Assembly (NCBI GenBank): GCA_018241025.1
Contig: JAFEEQ010000014.1
Location: 1 to 45,039 of the forward strand
Source: Pseudomonadota bacterium
Lineage (GTDB): Bacteria > Pseudomonadota > Alphaproteobacteria > Micropepsales > Micropepsaceae
DNA length: 45,039 nt
Direction: 5' to 3'
In this document: positions 26,634 to 34,844 of the stretch, in pieces
How the letters are laid out: each line of letters begins with the position of its first letter
Position numbering within the stretch: the first letter of the stretch is position 1
Position numbers and translations under genes: made by a program
Notes under the pieces: generated by a model
What the model saw: the letters and a program-made list of their open reading frames with translations, nothing else
Told to the model about the DNA's origin: nothing
Databases searched by the model: none

Positions 26634-26710
26634 GGACCCGTAGCTCAGTTGGATAGAGCAGCTGCCTTCTAAGCAGCAGGTCGCAGGTTCGAATCCTGCC
26701 GGGTTCGCCA
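26634..26710 (+). tRNA. tRNA-Arg (anticodon TCT)
   Basis: 77 bases including an encoded CCA. The acceptor stem GGACCCG pairs with CGGGTTC (one G-U). The D arm is GCTCAGTTGGATAGAGC. The anticodon arm CTGCC-TTCTAAG-CAG gives anticodon TCT. The T arm has GCAGGTTCGAATCCTGC. Confidence 0.97.
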
Positions 26711-26768
26711 CCCTGCGCCGCTTCGCGGCTTCGGGTGGCAGGCCACCCAACTGTCATTCGGCGCAGGG
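26711..26768. terminator. Nested hairpin after tRNA-Arg
   Basis: Outer arms CCCTGCGCCG (26711-26720) and CGGCGCAGGG (26759-26768) enclose an inner hairpin GGGTGGC-AG-GCCACCC (26733-26748). It sits between the tRNA and the convergent hydrolase gene and could end both transcripts. Confidence 0.6.
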
Positions 26769-26776
26769 AGACTGGT

Positions 26777-27634
26777 TCAAGCTGTGCGGTTCTCTATGTC
26801 CGTCACAAAGGCCGCCAGCAAGGTCGCATAGCGCTTCGGATCGGCGATGAACGGCGCATGGCCGGCGCCCTCGACCCATTGCGTCGCGCCGCGCCACAGG
26901 TGGTTCCAGTTCAGCTGGTCCTGCTCGGCCGGGCGGAAGAACGGCTCATCGCGGCCCTGGATGAGGGCGAAGGGGCGCTTCCATTTCGCGATCGTGACGC
27001 GCTGGGGTTCGAGATCGGGCGTCGCGAAGATATGCGCGAAGATGTGCGAACGCAGGCGGCCGTCGGAGCGCTGCGCGTGGCGGACGATCGTCTCGCTCGG
27101 TTCGGACGGCGCATAGACGAGCTTCAGGAAGCTTGCCATCTGTTCCGGCGACGGATCGGGCATCGACATCACTTCAGCGCCCTCGACCGGCAGGAAGGTC
27201 GCGGCGATCTCGGCAGGATCGGGACCGCAGGGCGGCGTGCCGGTGAGTACGATGCCGGACGGGTTCGCGCCATTGAGCAGCGACTGGATCGCCAGATGTC
27301 CGCCCATCGACCAGCCGACGACGATGGCGCGCTCGGCGCCAAGCCGGCGCAGCACATCTGCGATGATCGTGCCCAGAGCGGGCAGCGTGTAAGTCCCGGC
27401 CGGGTCCGCCGCATCGGGCGACTCACCACATCCCGGAAGATCGAAAGCGATCAGACGGCGGCCGGCGAGCGCGGGCTCGGCGAAGAGCGCGCGAAACGCT
27501 TCCTTCGAGGCCGTGTTGCCGTGAATCAGAACGATGGGAAGCCCCGCCCCGCCCGGCCGGTCCCATAGCGCGAGCGTGACGCCGTTGCTTTGGACCATGC
27601 TTGCCGTTGCGCCGGCAGGCGGCTTCGTCGCCAT
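26777..27634 (-). CDS. Alpha/beta-fold hydrolase
   Basis: 285-aa serine hydrolase. The nucleophile elbow is GWSMGGH, the oxyanion strand is PIVLIHGNTASKEAF, and the late His lies in EGAGHAPFIADP; an Asp in QGRDEPFF completes the triad. ATG 27634 lies five bases after the stop of the complex I gene; a second ATG at 27598 is an alternative. The substrate is unknown; esterase or lactonase activity fits. It is probably co-transcribed with the complex I accessory gene. Confidence 0.9.
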   Translation of the reverse strand: MATKPPAGATASMVQSNGVTLALWDRPGGAGLPIVLIHGNTASKEAFRALFAEPALAGRRLIAFDLPGCGESPDAADPAGTYTLPALGTIIADVLRRLGAERAIVVGWSMGGHLAIQSLLNGANPSGIVLTGTPPCGPDPAEIAATFLPVEGAEVMSMPDPSPEQMASFLKLVYAPSEPSETIVRHAQRSDGRLRSHIFAHIFATPDLEPQRVTIAKWKRPFALIQGRDEPFFRPAEQDQLNWNHLWRGATQWVEGAGHAPFIADPKRYATLLAAFVTDIENRTA

Positions 27635-27639
27635 CGCGG

Positions 27640-27945
27640 TCAATGCGACCACGGCTCCCGGCGATCGACGCGGAAATTGTCGCTGTAGGATTTCGCCTTC
27701 GGCACGGCGCGATGCGGCTCGAACACCTGGAACGGGATGCCGTTCTTCTCGGCGTAGCCGACCGCCTCTTCCTTCGTATCGAATTCGAGCGAGACCTGCT
27801 GGCGCATATCGCGCGACGAAGTCCAGCCCATCAGCGGGTCGGGGGCCTTGGCGCTTTCGGGTTCGTATTCGAGCAGCCAGCAATGCGTGCGGGCCTTGCC
27901 CGACTGCATGGCGTTCTTCGCCGGCTGATAGATCCGCGCACGCAT
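27640..27945 (-). CDS. Complex I accessory subunit, NDUFS4-like
   Basis: 101-aa protein of the ETC complex I conserved-region family, matching the mitochondrial 18-kDa NDUFS4 subunit. It starts MRARIYQPAK and has WLLEYEPES, DPLMGWTSSRDMRQQV and EEAVGYAEKNGIPFQVFEPH, the hallmark blocks. ATG 27945 is preceded by GGAGGAG with about eight bases. In Alphaproteobacteria this subunit is commonly encoded apart from the nuo operon and beside a tRNA-Pro, as here. It stabilises the NADH-binding arm of complex I. Confidence 0.93.
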   Translation of the reverse strand: MRARIYQPAKNAMQSGKARTHCWLLEYEPESAKAPDPLMGWTSSRDMRQQVSLEFDTKEEAVGYAEKNGIPFQVFEPHRAVPKAKSYSDNFRVDRREPWSH

Positions 27946-27979
27946 GTTCGACACTCCTCCAACCAACCCGGCTCCGGGC

Positions 27980-28078
27980 GCAGGATGGCCTGCCAGCCGA
28001 AGCTGCGCGGGACTGCACCGGTCCCCCTACGCCAAGGCTTCGGGGGACGACCATCCTCCGCTGCTGCGCAGCGAAGGC
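27980..28078. repeat. Possible dispersed intergenic repeat
   Basis: The stretch CCCTACGCCAAGGCTTCGGGGG and the small hairpin CGCTGC-TGC-GCAGCG next to tRNA-Pro are worded like short dispersed repeats in Rhizobiales-type genomes. There is no second copy in the window, so this is a weak call. Confidence 0.3.
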
Positions 28079-28155
28079 TGGTCGGGGCGGCGTGATTCGA
28101 ACACGCGACCCTCTGCTCCCAAAGCAGATGCGCTACCAGGCTGCGCTACGCCCCG
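28079..28155 (-). tRNA. tRNA-Pro (anticodon TGG)
   Basis: 77 bases with encoded CCA on the minus strand. Acceptor CGGGGCG pairs with CGCCCCG. The anticodon arm CTGCT-TTGGGAG-CAG gives anticodon TGG. The T arm has GCGTGTTCGAATCACGC. Confidence 0.97.
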
Positions 28156-28215
28156 TACCGGACGAGCGGTGCTTAGCCCATGGCCGGAAGGCGGGCAAGC
28201 CGATGGCGTTGCGGC

Positions 28216-28680
28216 CTATTCCCGGTCGGCGAAAATAGCGCCGCGAACCCTGTCGCCGGGACGGATGCCGAGCGCCAGCGCCTGGCCGCCATTGATCTCG
28301 AGCACGGCCCGTACAGGCTCCCGCGACGGGATGGTGTCGACCGAATAGGGCTTGGTGTTCGGCTGCACCGAGGCGACCGTGCCGTCGCCGCGGATGAACA
28401 GCATGTCGAGCGGCAGCGGCGTGTTCTTCATCCAGAACGCGACGCGGCCGTCGCGGTGGAAGTCGAACAGCATGCCGGCATCGGCCGCGAGTTGCTGGCG
28501 ATACATCAGGCCACGCTGCTGCGAAGCCATGTCGGCCGCGACCTCCACATTGAAAGTCTTCGGCCCGTCGGCGGTATCGATCCGTATACGTTCTATCGGC
28601 AACAGCGCCGCAATGCTGGCATGGCTGGCACAACCGGCCAGCAGCAAGGACGCAACGATGCCAAGGTACCCTAAGCGCAT
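28216..28680 (-). CDS. DUF192 lipoprotein
   Basis: 154-aa DUF192 protein. A lipobox (LLLAGC, Cys17) predicts a lipid anchor after export. The DUF192 core has ADMASQQRGLMYRQQL, GMLFDFHRDGRVAFWMKNT, PLDMLFI and LEINGGQALALGIRPGD. The family is widespread, with no settled biochemical role. It follows the DUF2891 gene by about 20 bases on the same strand and may share its transcript. Confidence 0.9.
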   Translation of the reverse strand: MRLGYLGIVASLLLAGCASHASIAALLPIERIRIDTADGPKTFNVEVAADMASQQRGLMYRQQLAADAGMLFDFHRDGRVAFWMKNTPLPLDMLFIRGDGTVASVQPNTKPYSVDTIPSREPVRAVLEINGGQALALGIRPGDRVRGAIFADRE

Positions 28681-28701
28681 CTCGACTCCCCAAGCTGATT
28701 T

Positions 28702-29640
28702 TTATTTTGGGAAATCCTGACGCAAAGCGCGCTGAAGTGCAAAGATTCCGAACTGCGGGACCCAGTGCGCGACCGCACGATAGTCGCCTCGCCACCAACT
28801 TGGATGATGAAGGCTTAACGTGATGTGATCGAGCGCGAGCGAAACAAAGCGTTCATCGTTCAATCCTGCACCAAGCGCGAGCAACGCCCAGCCTCTGCTG
28901 AAATTCAGGGCATAATGATGGGGCTTGCGCGGTGCGGTGACTGGCTGAAGTTTGAGCAGGCGCGCGCCTGCCTTTGCCGCGATGTCCTTCGCACTCGCGG
29001 CACCGCAACGCAGCATCGCCTCGCAGAATTGCGGCGTCACCGCCATGAAGTCCGGCCAACCGTCTTCGTCATCTTCCGCCGGAAGACGATCGAGATTCGA
29101 GACCATGCCTGCCGCGATCTCGCGTGCCGCCGCTGCAATGTCGGGCCGGTTCTCGATCTCGGCGTAGTCGACGAGATTGATCAGCGCCCAGCCTGGATTG
29201 GCGTATTCGCGCGCGAAGGGATCGACGGCGCGTCCGCGATATTGCGCGATCAAAGACTGCGCGACATCGCGCGCCATGAAGGTGAGCCGCGTCGAGCCCA
29301 TGACCAGGCGGTCTTCAAGCGCCAGGCGCAGAAACCAGGCGCGGCCATAAGGCATCTCGAATTGCGGCCGCGCGGCGAGGTCTTCCGCCTCGGCTGCGAG
29401 CTTTGCCGGCATCAGGATGTCGTCGACGATCGCGTCGTATTGCCGGTCACCGCTCTGTCCGCGATAGGCGAGCAATGCCCAGGTCGCGTGACAGGCCGAG
29501 TGCCAGTCGATGCAGCCGTGGAAGGCCGGGTGGATCGTATCGTGGCGCCGGACGTGCTCGGCCGGCACCTGCGCCAGCAGGGCCAACCAGTGCGGCGCTT
29601 CATCCTGAAACGCGCGGAGACGCGCCGCGACGTCGGACAT
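28702..29640 (-). CDS. DUF2891 family protein
   Basis: 312-aa cytoplasmic protein of the DUF2891 family, recognised by HPAFHGCIDWHSACHATW near the start and the His/Trp-rich helical repeats that follow (EYANPGWALINLV; LHHPSWWRGDYRAVAHWV). The repeated helices resemble an alpha/alpha barrel like glycan-active enzymes, but no activity is established. ATG 29640 is chosen; GTG 29661, three bases after the cold-shock stop, is an alternative. It lies directly downstream of the cold-shock gene and is likely co-transcribed. Confidence 0.86.
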   Translation of the reverse strand: MSDVAARLRAFQDEAPHWLALLAQVPAEHVRRHDTIHPAFHGCIDWHSACHATWALLAYRGQSGDRQYDAIVDDILMPAKLAAEAEDLAARPQFEMPYGRAWFLRLALEDRLVMGSTRLTFMARDVAQSLIAQYRGRAVDPFAREYANPGWALINLVDYAEIENRPDIAAAAREIAAGMVSNLDRLPAEDDEDGWPDFMAVTPQFCEAMLRCGAASAKDIAAKAGARLLKLQPVTAPRKPHHYALNFSRGWALLALGAGLNDERFVSLALDHITLSLHHPSWWRGDYRAVAHWVPQFGIFALQRALRQDFPK

Positions 29641-29664
29641 GGCAATACTCGCGTTAGACACCGC

Positions 29665-30213
29665 TCAAGGATCGATGAGCGTGACCTCGGCTGCAAGCTC
29701 GCCTTTGGGACCTTCGCCGGTACGAACACGAACTCGCTGGCCCTGGCGCAGTTCCCGGATGCCGCAGCGGCGCAACGTCTCCATGTGGACGAAGACATCC
29801 GGCGTGCCCGTGCCGCGCGAAACGAAGCCGTAGCCCTTGCCCCGGTTGAACCATTTCACCGTGGCGTCGAAGGGATCGCCGGCGGGCTCCGCCACATAGC
29901 GGAGCGGCTTCGGATTGGTCGCCGGAACGACCTGCGCCGTCGAATTGTCCAACGAGATGAGGCGCCGGGCCTGGAGGCCGCGTGGACCGAGAACGGCTTC
30001 GCAAACAACCTTGGCGCCCTCATAGGCGGCCTTGAATCCGGACTGGCGCACGCAAGTCTGATGAAGGAGAATATCGCCCTCCATCCCGCTTGTCGGGCGG
30101 ATGAACCCGTACCCCTTATTGAGATCGAACCACTTCACCAAACCCATGACTTCATGGACCGAACCATCCATGCTTGCCGAAGTCGTGGCTGCTACAACCA
30201 TGCCGTGCCCCAT
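29665..30213 (-). CDS. Cold-shock protein with two CSD domains
   Basis: 182-aa RNA/ssDNA-binding protein with two cold-shock domains. Domain 1 (about 22-88) has [17 protein letters not shown]; domain 2 (about 115-182) has [18 protein letters not shown] and DVFVHMETL. The RNP1-like aromatic cluster is intact in domain 2; domain 1 has LLHQ instead of FVH in the second motif. Paired domains are the usual alphaproteobacterial arrangement. The start could be ATG 30213 or ATG 30201, the latter with GGGG closer to it. Confidence 0.92.
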   Translation of the reverse strand: MGHGMVVAATTSASMDGSVHEVMGLVKWFDLNKGYGFIRPTSGMEGDILLHQTCVRQSGFKAAYEGAKVVCEAVLGPRGLQARRLISLDNSTAQVVPATNPKPLRYVAEPAGDPFDATVKWFNRGKGYGFVSRGTGTPDVFVHMETLRRCGIRELRQGQRVRVRTGEGPKGELAAEVTLIDP

Positions 30214-30341
30214 GTGATTACGCCTACGCGCCGCAAGAGACCTGCGGCCAAGGCAAATTTGTCATGGCAGCGGCAAACCCGCCTATCCCTCAAACAGGGG
30301 GGTAGGCAGGTGGGCTGCAACTGTAAAGCGGGAGAACAAAA

Positions 30342-30968
30342 ATGGACTTCTCAGGGCGCTATGTCATTGCTGCGCCGCCACAAAGGGTCTGGGAGGGGAT
30401 CAACAACCCGGAAATCCTGAAGGCCTGCATCCCCGGCTGCGAAGCGCTGGACAAGACCAGCGCGACGGATTTCACCGCCACCGCCCGACTCAAGATCGGA
30501 CCCGTCAGCGCCACGTTCAAAGGCAAGGTGACGCTCTCGGATTTGAACCCGCCCCATGGCTGCACCCTGACCGGCGAGGGCCAAGGCGGTGTCGCGGGCT
30601 TCGCCAAGGGCGGCGCCGAGGTCGTGTTGACACCGGAAGGCGATGGAACCGTTCTGACCTACACGGCCAAGGCCAATGTCGGCGGCAAGCTCGCCCAGAT
30701 CGGGCAGCGGCTGATCGACGGGGCCGCCAGGCAGATTGCAGACGACTTCTTCAAGCGCTTTGCCGCCGCGGTCGAGGCGCCGCCGGCGCTCGCGGGCGAT
30801 CCGACAACCGCCGAACTGGACAACGTCACGCAACTTGCCGCCCCGCATGCCACGGCCGAGGTCGTAGCCTCGGAGCCGGAACGGAAGGGATTGTCGCCGG
30901 CCGTCTGGGTCGCGGGCCTTATCGCCGTGATCGTGGCTTTGCTTTTGGCTTTTGGGCTGCGGCCTTAG
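30342..30968 (+). CDS. coxG: CoxG-like carbon monoxide dehydrogenase accessory protein
   Basis: 208-aa SRPBCC-fold protein of the CoxG family. It begins MDFSGRYVIAAPPQRVWEG and has PGCEALDK and GEGQGGVAGFAKG, then a linker and a C-terminal membrane helix (WVAGLIAVIVALLLAFGL). In Cox systems CoxG helps attach the enzyme to the membrane. Here it heads a group with CoxS, CoxM and XdhC-like genes. ATG 30342 follows GGGAGAAC. Its last 50 bases overlap the convergent tautomerase gene. Confidence 0.9.
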   Translation: MDFSGRYVIAAPPQRVWEGINNPEILKACIPGCEALDKTSATDFTATARLKIGPVSATFKGKVTLSDLNPPHGCTLTGEGQGGVAGFAKGGAEVVLTPEGDGTVLTYTAKANVGGKLAQIGQRLIDGAARQIADDFFKRFAAAVEAPPALAGDPTTAELDNVTQLAAPHATAEVVASEPERKGLSPAVWVAGLIAVIVALLLAFGLRP

Positions 30969-31230
30969 CGGGCTTCGCCGCCGGCTTCTCGACGGGTTTG
31001 CGGAACAGCGAATCGAGATCGGGCAGATCGGGCGCTTTGGCGACCGGCCTTGCGCTCAGCAATTCGCCACCGACAGCCCAGTTGTCGCGATCGTGCTCCT
31101 GAATCAGCACCTGGGTTTCGCGGCGATCGAGTTCGAGGATCTCGCTGATGGCATCGGTGATCGCTTCGGCGATACGGCGGCGCTTCTCGGCGGGACGCCC
31201 GCGAGCCATATGCACTGTCACGAAAGGCAT
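30919..31230 (-). CDS. 4-oxalocrotonate tautomerase-family protein
   Basis: 103-aa protein. After Met removal the N terminus is Pro (MPFVTVHMARGRP), the catalytic base of the tautomerase superfamily; Arg and helix blocks (EKRRRIAEAITDAISEIL) follow. Residues about 70-103 are a Lys/Ala/Pro-rich tail (KPAAKPAKAAAQKPK) not found in the core enzyme; its coding sequence overlaps the end of coxG on the other strand. ATG 31230 is chosen because Pro must be second. Divergent from coxS. The substrate is unknown; enol-keto acids of ring-cleavage pathways are typical. Confidence 0.85.
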   Translation of the reverse strand: MPFVTVHMARGRPAEKRRRIAEAITDAISEILELDRRETQVLIQEHDRDNWAVGGELLSARPVAKAPDLPDLDSLFRKPVEKPAAKPAKAAAQKPKAKPRSRR

Positions 31231-31345
31231 GCGATTAAACCCCACTGCCGAGTCAATCTTCGCCGGCGAGTATAGCAGTGCTTGACGCTGCGGGGCTGAA
31301 GTCCGAAACTTTCGGTTCAAAATTCACACATCGAGGAAATCAGGG
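31231..31345. promoter_or_regulatory. Divergent promoter region, tautomerase / coxS
   Basis: 115 bases between divergent starts. It should carry promoters for both genes. No convincing operator was picked out. Confidence 0.4.
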
Positions 31346-31818
<473 letters not shown>

Positions 31819-31822
<4 letters not shown>

Positions 31823-32619
31823 TCACTTATCCCTTCACCTACAAACGCGCCAAATCCGTCGCCGAGGCCGAAACGCTGCTCAAGGCGACGTCCGAGTCGA
31901 AGCTGCTCGCGGGCGGCCAGACTCTGATCGCGGCGATGAAGATGCGCCTCGCCAATCCGCCCGAGCTGATCGACATCTCGGGGATCAAGGAGCTGAACTA
32001 TATCCGCGTCGGCGGCGGACAGGTCGCGATCGGCGCCGCGACGATCCACTACGATGTCGCGACCTCGGCCGAGGTCGCCAAGGCGATCCCTGCCCTCGCC
32101 CACCTTGCCGGCGTGATCGGCGATCCCGCGGTGCGCCACAAGGGCACGATCGGCGGCTCGGTCGCCAATAACGATCCGGCGGCGGACTACCCGGCAGCCG
32201 TGCTCGCGCTCGGCGCGACGATCAAGACCAACAAGCGCGCGATCAAGGCGGACGATTTCTTCACCGGCATGTTCTCGACCGCGCTGGAGGATGGCGAGAT
32301 CATCACCGAGATCGCATTCCCCATTCCGGAAAAGGCCGCCTACAAGAAGTTCGCAAATCCGGCCTCGCGCTATGCCATGGCCGGCGTGTTCGTTGCCAAG
32401 TTCAAGGACGGCATCCGCGTCGCGGCGACGGGCGCGGCGCCTTGCGTTTTCCGCGTGCCCGAAATGGAAGCGGCTCTGGCAAAGAACTTCACGCCGGACG
32501 CCGTCGCGAACATCGCGGTGGATGCGAGCAACATGAACTCCGACCTCCATGGCTCGGCCGAATATCGCGCAAACCTCGTGACCGTGATGGCGAAACGCGC
32601 GGTCGCCGAAGCGGCGTAG
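31819..32619 (+). CDS. coxM: Molybdenum hydroxylase medium subunit, FAD-binding
   Basis: 266-aa FAD subunit. FAD-binding blocks are [16 protein letters not shown] (about residues 33-48) and [17 protein letters not shown] (about 112-128). The C-terminal CO_deh_flav_C domain is present ([12 protein letters not shown]). It is translationally coupled to coxS. The partner expected next, the 750-800-aa molybdopterin subunit CoxL, is not found here or anywhere in the window. Confidence 0.95.
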
Positions 32620-32634
32620 TTAGACCGGTACTGT

Positions 32635-32705
32635 CCCTCGTCCTTCGACAAGCTCAGGATGAGGGCCGTTGAGATGTCCTTATGCTGAGCTTGTCGAAGC
32701 ATGAG
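32635..32705. repeat. REP/BIME-like pair of palindromic repeats
   Basis: Second inverted pair of the REP-like unit seen at 19013-19108: 32635-32665 (CTTCGACAAGCTCAGGATGAGG core) and 32677-32705 (CTGAGCTTGTCGAAG core). It separates coxM from the XdhC genes, exactly where coxL might be expected. Confidence 0.8.
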
Positions 32706-32718
32706 AGACACGCGCGAA

Positions 32719-33048
32719 ATGCAAACTGACACTGCGACCCTTGATCCGCTCGATGCCGCCGCAAGCTGGCTCGGCAGCGGGCACAAAGTCGCGTTCGGCA
32801 CGGTGATCAAAACCTGGGGCTCGGCGCCGCGCCAGGCCGGCAGCCAGATCGCGGTGCGCGACGACGGAGCCTTCGTCGGCTCGGTTTCCGGCGGCTGCAT
32901 CGAGGGCGCCGTGATCGAGGAAGCCCTCCACGCGATGAAGGACGGCAAGGTCCGGACACTCGAATTCGGCGTCAGCGACGAGACCGCCTGGTCGGTCGGC
33001 CTCGCCTGCGGCGGCCGCATCGAAATCTTCGTAGAGCCGGTTCAGTGA
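32719..33048 (+). CDS. XdhC/CoxF-like protein, N-terminal domain alone
   Basis: 109 aa from ATG 32719 (ATG 32701, inside the REP repeat, is an alternative). It is the XdhC N-terminal module: GTVIKTWGSAPRQAGSQIAV, SVSGGCIEGAVIEEA with the conserved Cys, and SVGLACGGRIEIFVE. In bacteria that use one XdhC, this is fused to a Rossmann domain; here the second half is a separate, coupled gene. XdhC-type proteins bind the molybdenum cofactor, promote its sulfuration and insert it into the enzyme. Confidence 0.9.
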   Translation: MQTDTATLDPLDAAASWLGSGHKVAFGTVIKTWGSAPRQAGSQIAVRDDGAFVGSVSGGCIEGAVIEEALHAMKDGKVRTLEFGVSDETAWSVGLACGGRIEIFVEPVQ

Positions 33049-33728
33049 AACCCGAAACGCTCGCCGCCCTGAATAGCGCACGCCGCGACGGGCGCGCGAT
33101 CGTGAGGGCCACGGACCTTGCGACCGGTGAAGACGTTCTCGTGGATCCCCACACCGATACCTCGGCGCTCGGCCTCGCCGCGGCCGGCGCGGCGCGCGCC
33201 GATACGTCCGGGCCCGCGCAGATCGAAGGCCGGAGCTGGTTTCTCTCGGTCTACAATCCGCCGCTCGAGCTGGTGATCGTCGGTGCGGCGCACATCGCCC
33301 AGCCGCTGGTGCCGATGGCGCGCGAGGCCGGTTACGGCATTCGCATCATCGACCCGCGCACGGCCTTCGCCAGCGAGGCGCGGTTTCCCGGTGTCGCGCT
33401 CTCGCATGACTGGCCGGACGAGGCGCTGAAGAAAGCGCCGCTCGGCCCCCGCAGCGCCATCGTCTTCCTGAGCCACGATCCCAAGATCGACGATCCGGGG
33501 CTGATCGCGGCGCTGCGCTCGAGCTGCTTCTATATCGGCACGCTGGGCTCGAAGAAGACCCAGGCGGCACGCAATGCGCGGATTAAAGCCGAGGGTTTCG
33601 ACGATGCCGCGCTGGCGCGTATTCATGGCCCGGTCGGGCTCGACATCGGCGCGCGCAGCCCGGCCGAAATCGCGATCTCGATCCTGGCCGAGATGACCCT
33701 GACATTGCGGGGCGCGAAGCGGGCGTGA
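33045..33728 (+). CDS. XdhC-like protein, Rossmann domain
   Basis: 227 aa from GTG 33045, which overlaps the previous stop (GTGA). The C-terminal XdhC Rossmann fold has ELVIVGAAHIAQPLV, IIDPRTAFASEARFP and YIGTLGSKKTQAAR, and ends with the helix block GARSPAEIAISILAEM. With the preceding gene it makes a split XdhC. It acts in maturing the molybdenum hydroxylase. The TGA stop lies in the loop of a perfect hairpin. Confidence 0.92.
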   Translation: MKPETLAALNSARRDGRAIVRATDLATGEDVLVDPHTDTSALGLAAAGAARADTSGPAQIEGRSWFLSVYNPPLELVIVGAAHIAQPLVPMAREAGYGIRIIDPRTAFASEARFPGVALSHDWPDEALKKAPLGPRSAIVFLSHDPKIDDPGLIAALRSSCFYIGTLGSKKTQAARNARIKAEGFDDAALARIHGPVGLDIGARSPAEIAISILAEMTLTLRGAKRA

Positions 33729-33741
33729 CCGCCCGCTTCGC
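33714..33741. terminator. Perfect 12-bp hairpin at convergent gene ends
   Basis: GCGAAGCGGGCG (33714-33725) pairs exactly with CGCCCGCTTCGC (33730-33741); the four-base loop begins with the TGA stop of the XdhC gene. It is 11 bases from the convergent EF-hand gene end. A probable bidirectional terminator without a strong T-run. Confidence 0.7.
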
Positions 33742-33752
33742 TTGCCCGCCGG

Positions 33753-34682
33753 CTAATATCCGCCATGCCGTGGCGGCGGACCACCGCGGCGCGGACCGCC
33801 ATCGCGGCCGTGAAACCGCGGCTTCATCTCGTCGGCGGTGATGACGCCGTCGTGGTTGCGATCCAAGCGCGCGAACATCTTCAGCTCCGGCGCGGCGAAC
33901 TCGGCGAGATCGAGCTTGCCGTCATCGTTCTTGTCGAGCCGCTTGAACATCCGGTCGTTCATATTGCGGAAGTCTTTCGCCTGATCGGCACTGAACATGG
34001 CGAGCGTCATGAAGGGCTGGCCGCCGGTCGCGTCCTTGAAGTCTTTCTGCATCATGGCATCGAATTCCGCGCGCGTGACCTTGCCGTCGCGGCTCGTATC
34101 GCTCTCGCCGCAGAACTTCGCACGGCCGAAGCCACGCCCGCCGAAACCGTGATGTCCGCCATGCCTGCCGTGAGCATCGCCGCCGCGCGGGGGCGGACCA
34201 TCCGGCGGCGGCGGACCGTCGGCGTCGTTCGCATCGTCATCGCGCGGCGAATGGCAGGTGACCACACCCGAGCCATCATGGTCCATCATCTGGAAATGAG
34301 CGCGCTGCGGCGCGACATATTCATCGAAGGATAGCTTGCCGTCGCCGTTCCAGTCGGTGCGCCGGAACATCTCGGCGACATGCTTCTGAAAGTCCGCCTG
34401 ATGCAGCGAGGCGAACTGGTCCGGCGAAATCGCTTTTGCGCCATGCGCCACGGCGGCGAAACGCGAGCCGATGACATTGTTGAACTCGGCCTTGGTGATC
34501 TTGCCGTCCTTGTTGGTATCGAACTCCGCCAGCAGCCTCTCGCTGAGCTTGGGACGATGGACAAGACCGCGCATCGGACCGTCAGGCGGCGGCGGGCCGT
34601 CCTCATGCGCGAGGGCCAGCGTGGCGGTGCCGGCGAGGAAAATGGCGCCGAGAAGGACGGCGCGGGTCGTAGATGCCTTCAT
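33753..34682 (-). CDS. Exported multi-EF-hand calcium-binding protein
   Basis: 309 aa from ATG 34682 (GGAG nine bases upstream). A signal peptide is visible (RAVLLGAIFLAGTATLALA). At least five EF-hand loops follow: DTNKDGKITKAE, DWNGDGKLSFDE, DTSRDGKVTRAE, DKNDDGKLDLAE and DRNHDGVITADE; DHDGSGVVTC is a sixth, truncated loop. A Pro/Gly/His-rich linker (about 175-205, PPPPDGPPPRGG, GRHGGHHGFGGRGFG) divides them, and a similar rich tail ends the protein. The His-rich parts could bind other metals. Divergent from a two-component system over 162 bases. Confidence 0.88.
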   Translation of the reverse strand: MKASTTRAVLLGAIFLAGTATLALAHEDGPPPPDGPMRGLVHRPKLSERLLAEFDTNKDGKITKAEFNNVIGSRFAAVAHGAKAISPDQFASLHQADFQKHVAEMFRRTDWNGDGKLSFDEYVAPQRAHFQMMDHDGSGVVTCHSPRDDDANDADGPPPPDGPPPRGGDAHGRHGGHHGFGGRGFGRAKFCGESDTSRDGKVTRAEFDAMMQKDFKDATGGQPFMTLAMFSADQAKDFRNMNDRMFKRLDKNDDGKLDLAEFAAPELKMFARLDRNHDGVITADEMKPRFHGRDGGPRRGGPPPRHGGY

Positions 34683-34844
34683 GGATTTCTCCCGGTGAAC
34701 GGCGCCATCCAATCCCTGTTGCGTCGCAAATCGTTGCCGGAACAAAACGTGATCGTCGCAAAGTTTGCCGCCAACATGAGCCTCCAAACTTTGCGGCAAA
34801 AGACGAATTGCACCGGGGCAACGCAAGGGACACATTCAGCCGGC
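34683..34844. promoter_or_regulatory. Divergent promoter region with long inverted repeat
   Basis: 162 bases between the EF-hand gene and the two-component operon. GCAAAGTTTG (34758-34767) and CAAACTTTGC (34785-34794) are perfect inverted arms 17 bases apart, a likely operator or mRNA hairpin. The downstream response regulator is the natural candidate to bind it; this is inference. Confidence 0.55.

Noticed and set aside
27635..28054. 140-codon N-terminal extension of the alpha/beta hydrolase
   Set aside because: It overlaps the complex I subunit gene in another frame and the extra residues are featureless; ATG 27634 follows that gene's stop.
30214..30341. Possible plus-strand coding extension ahead of coxG
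   Set aside because: The large plus frame here is antisense to the cold-shock and DUF2891 genes; coxG has its own clear start at 30342.
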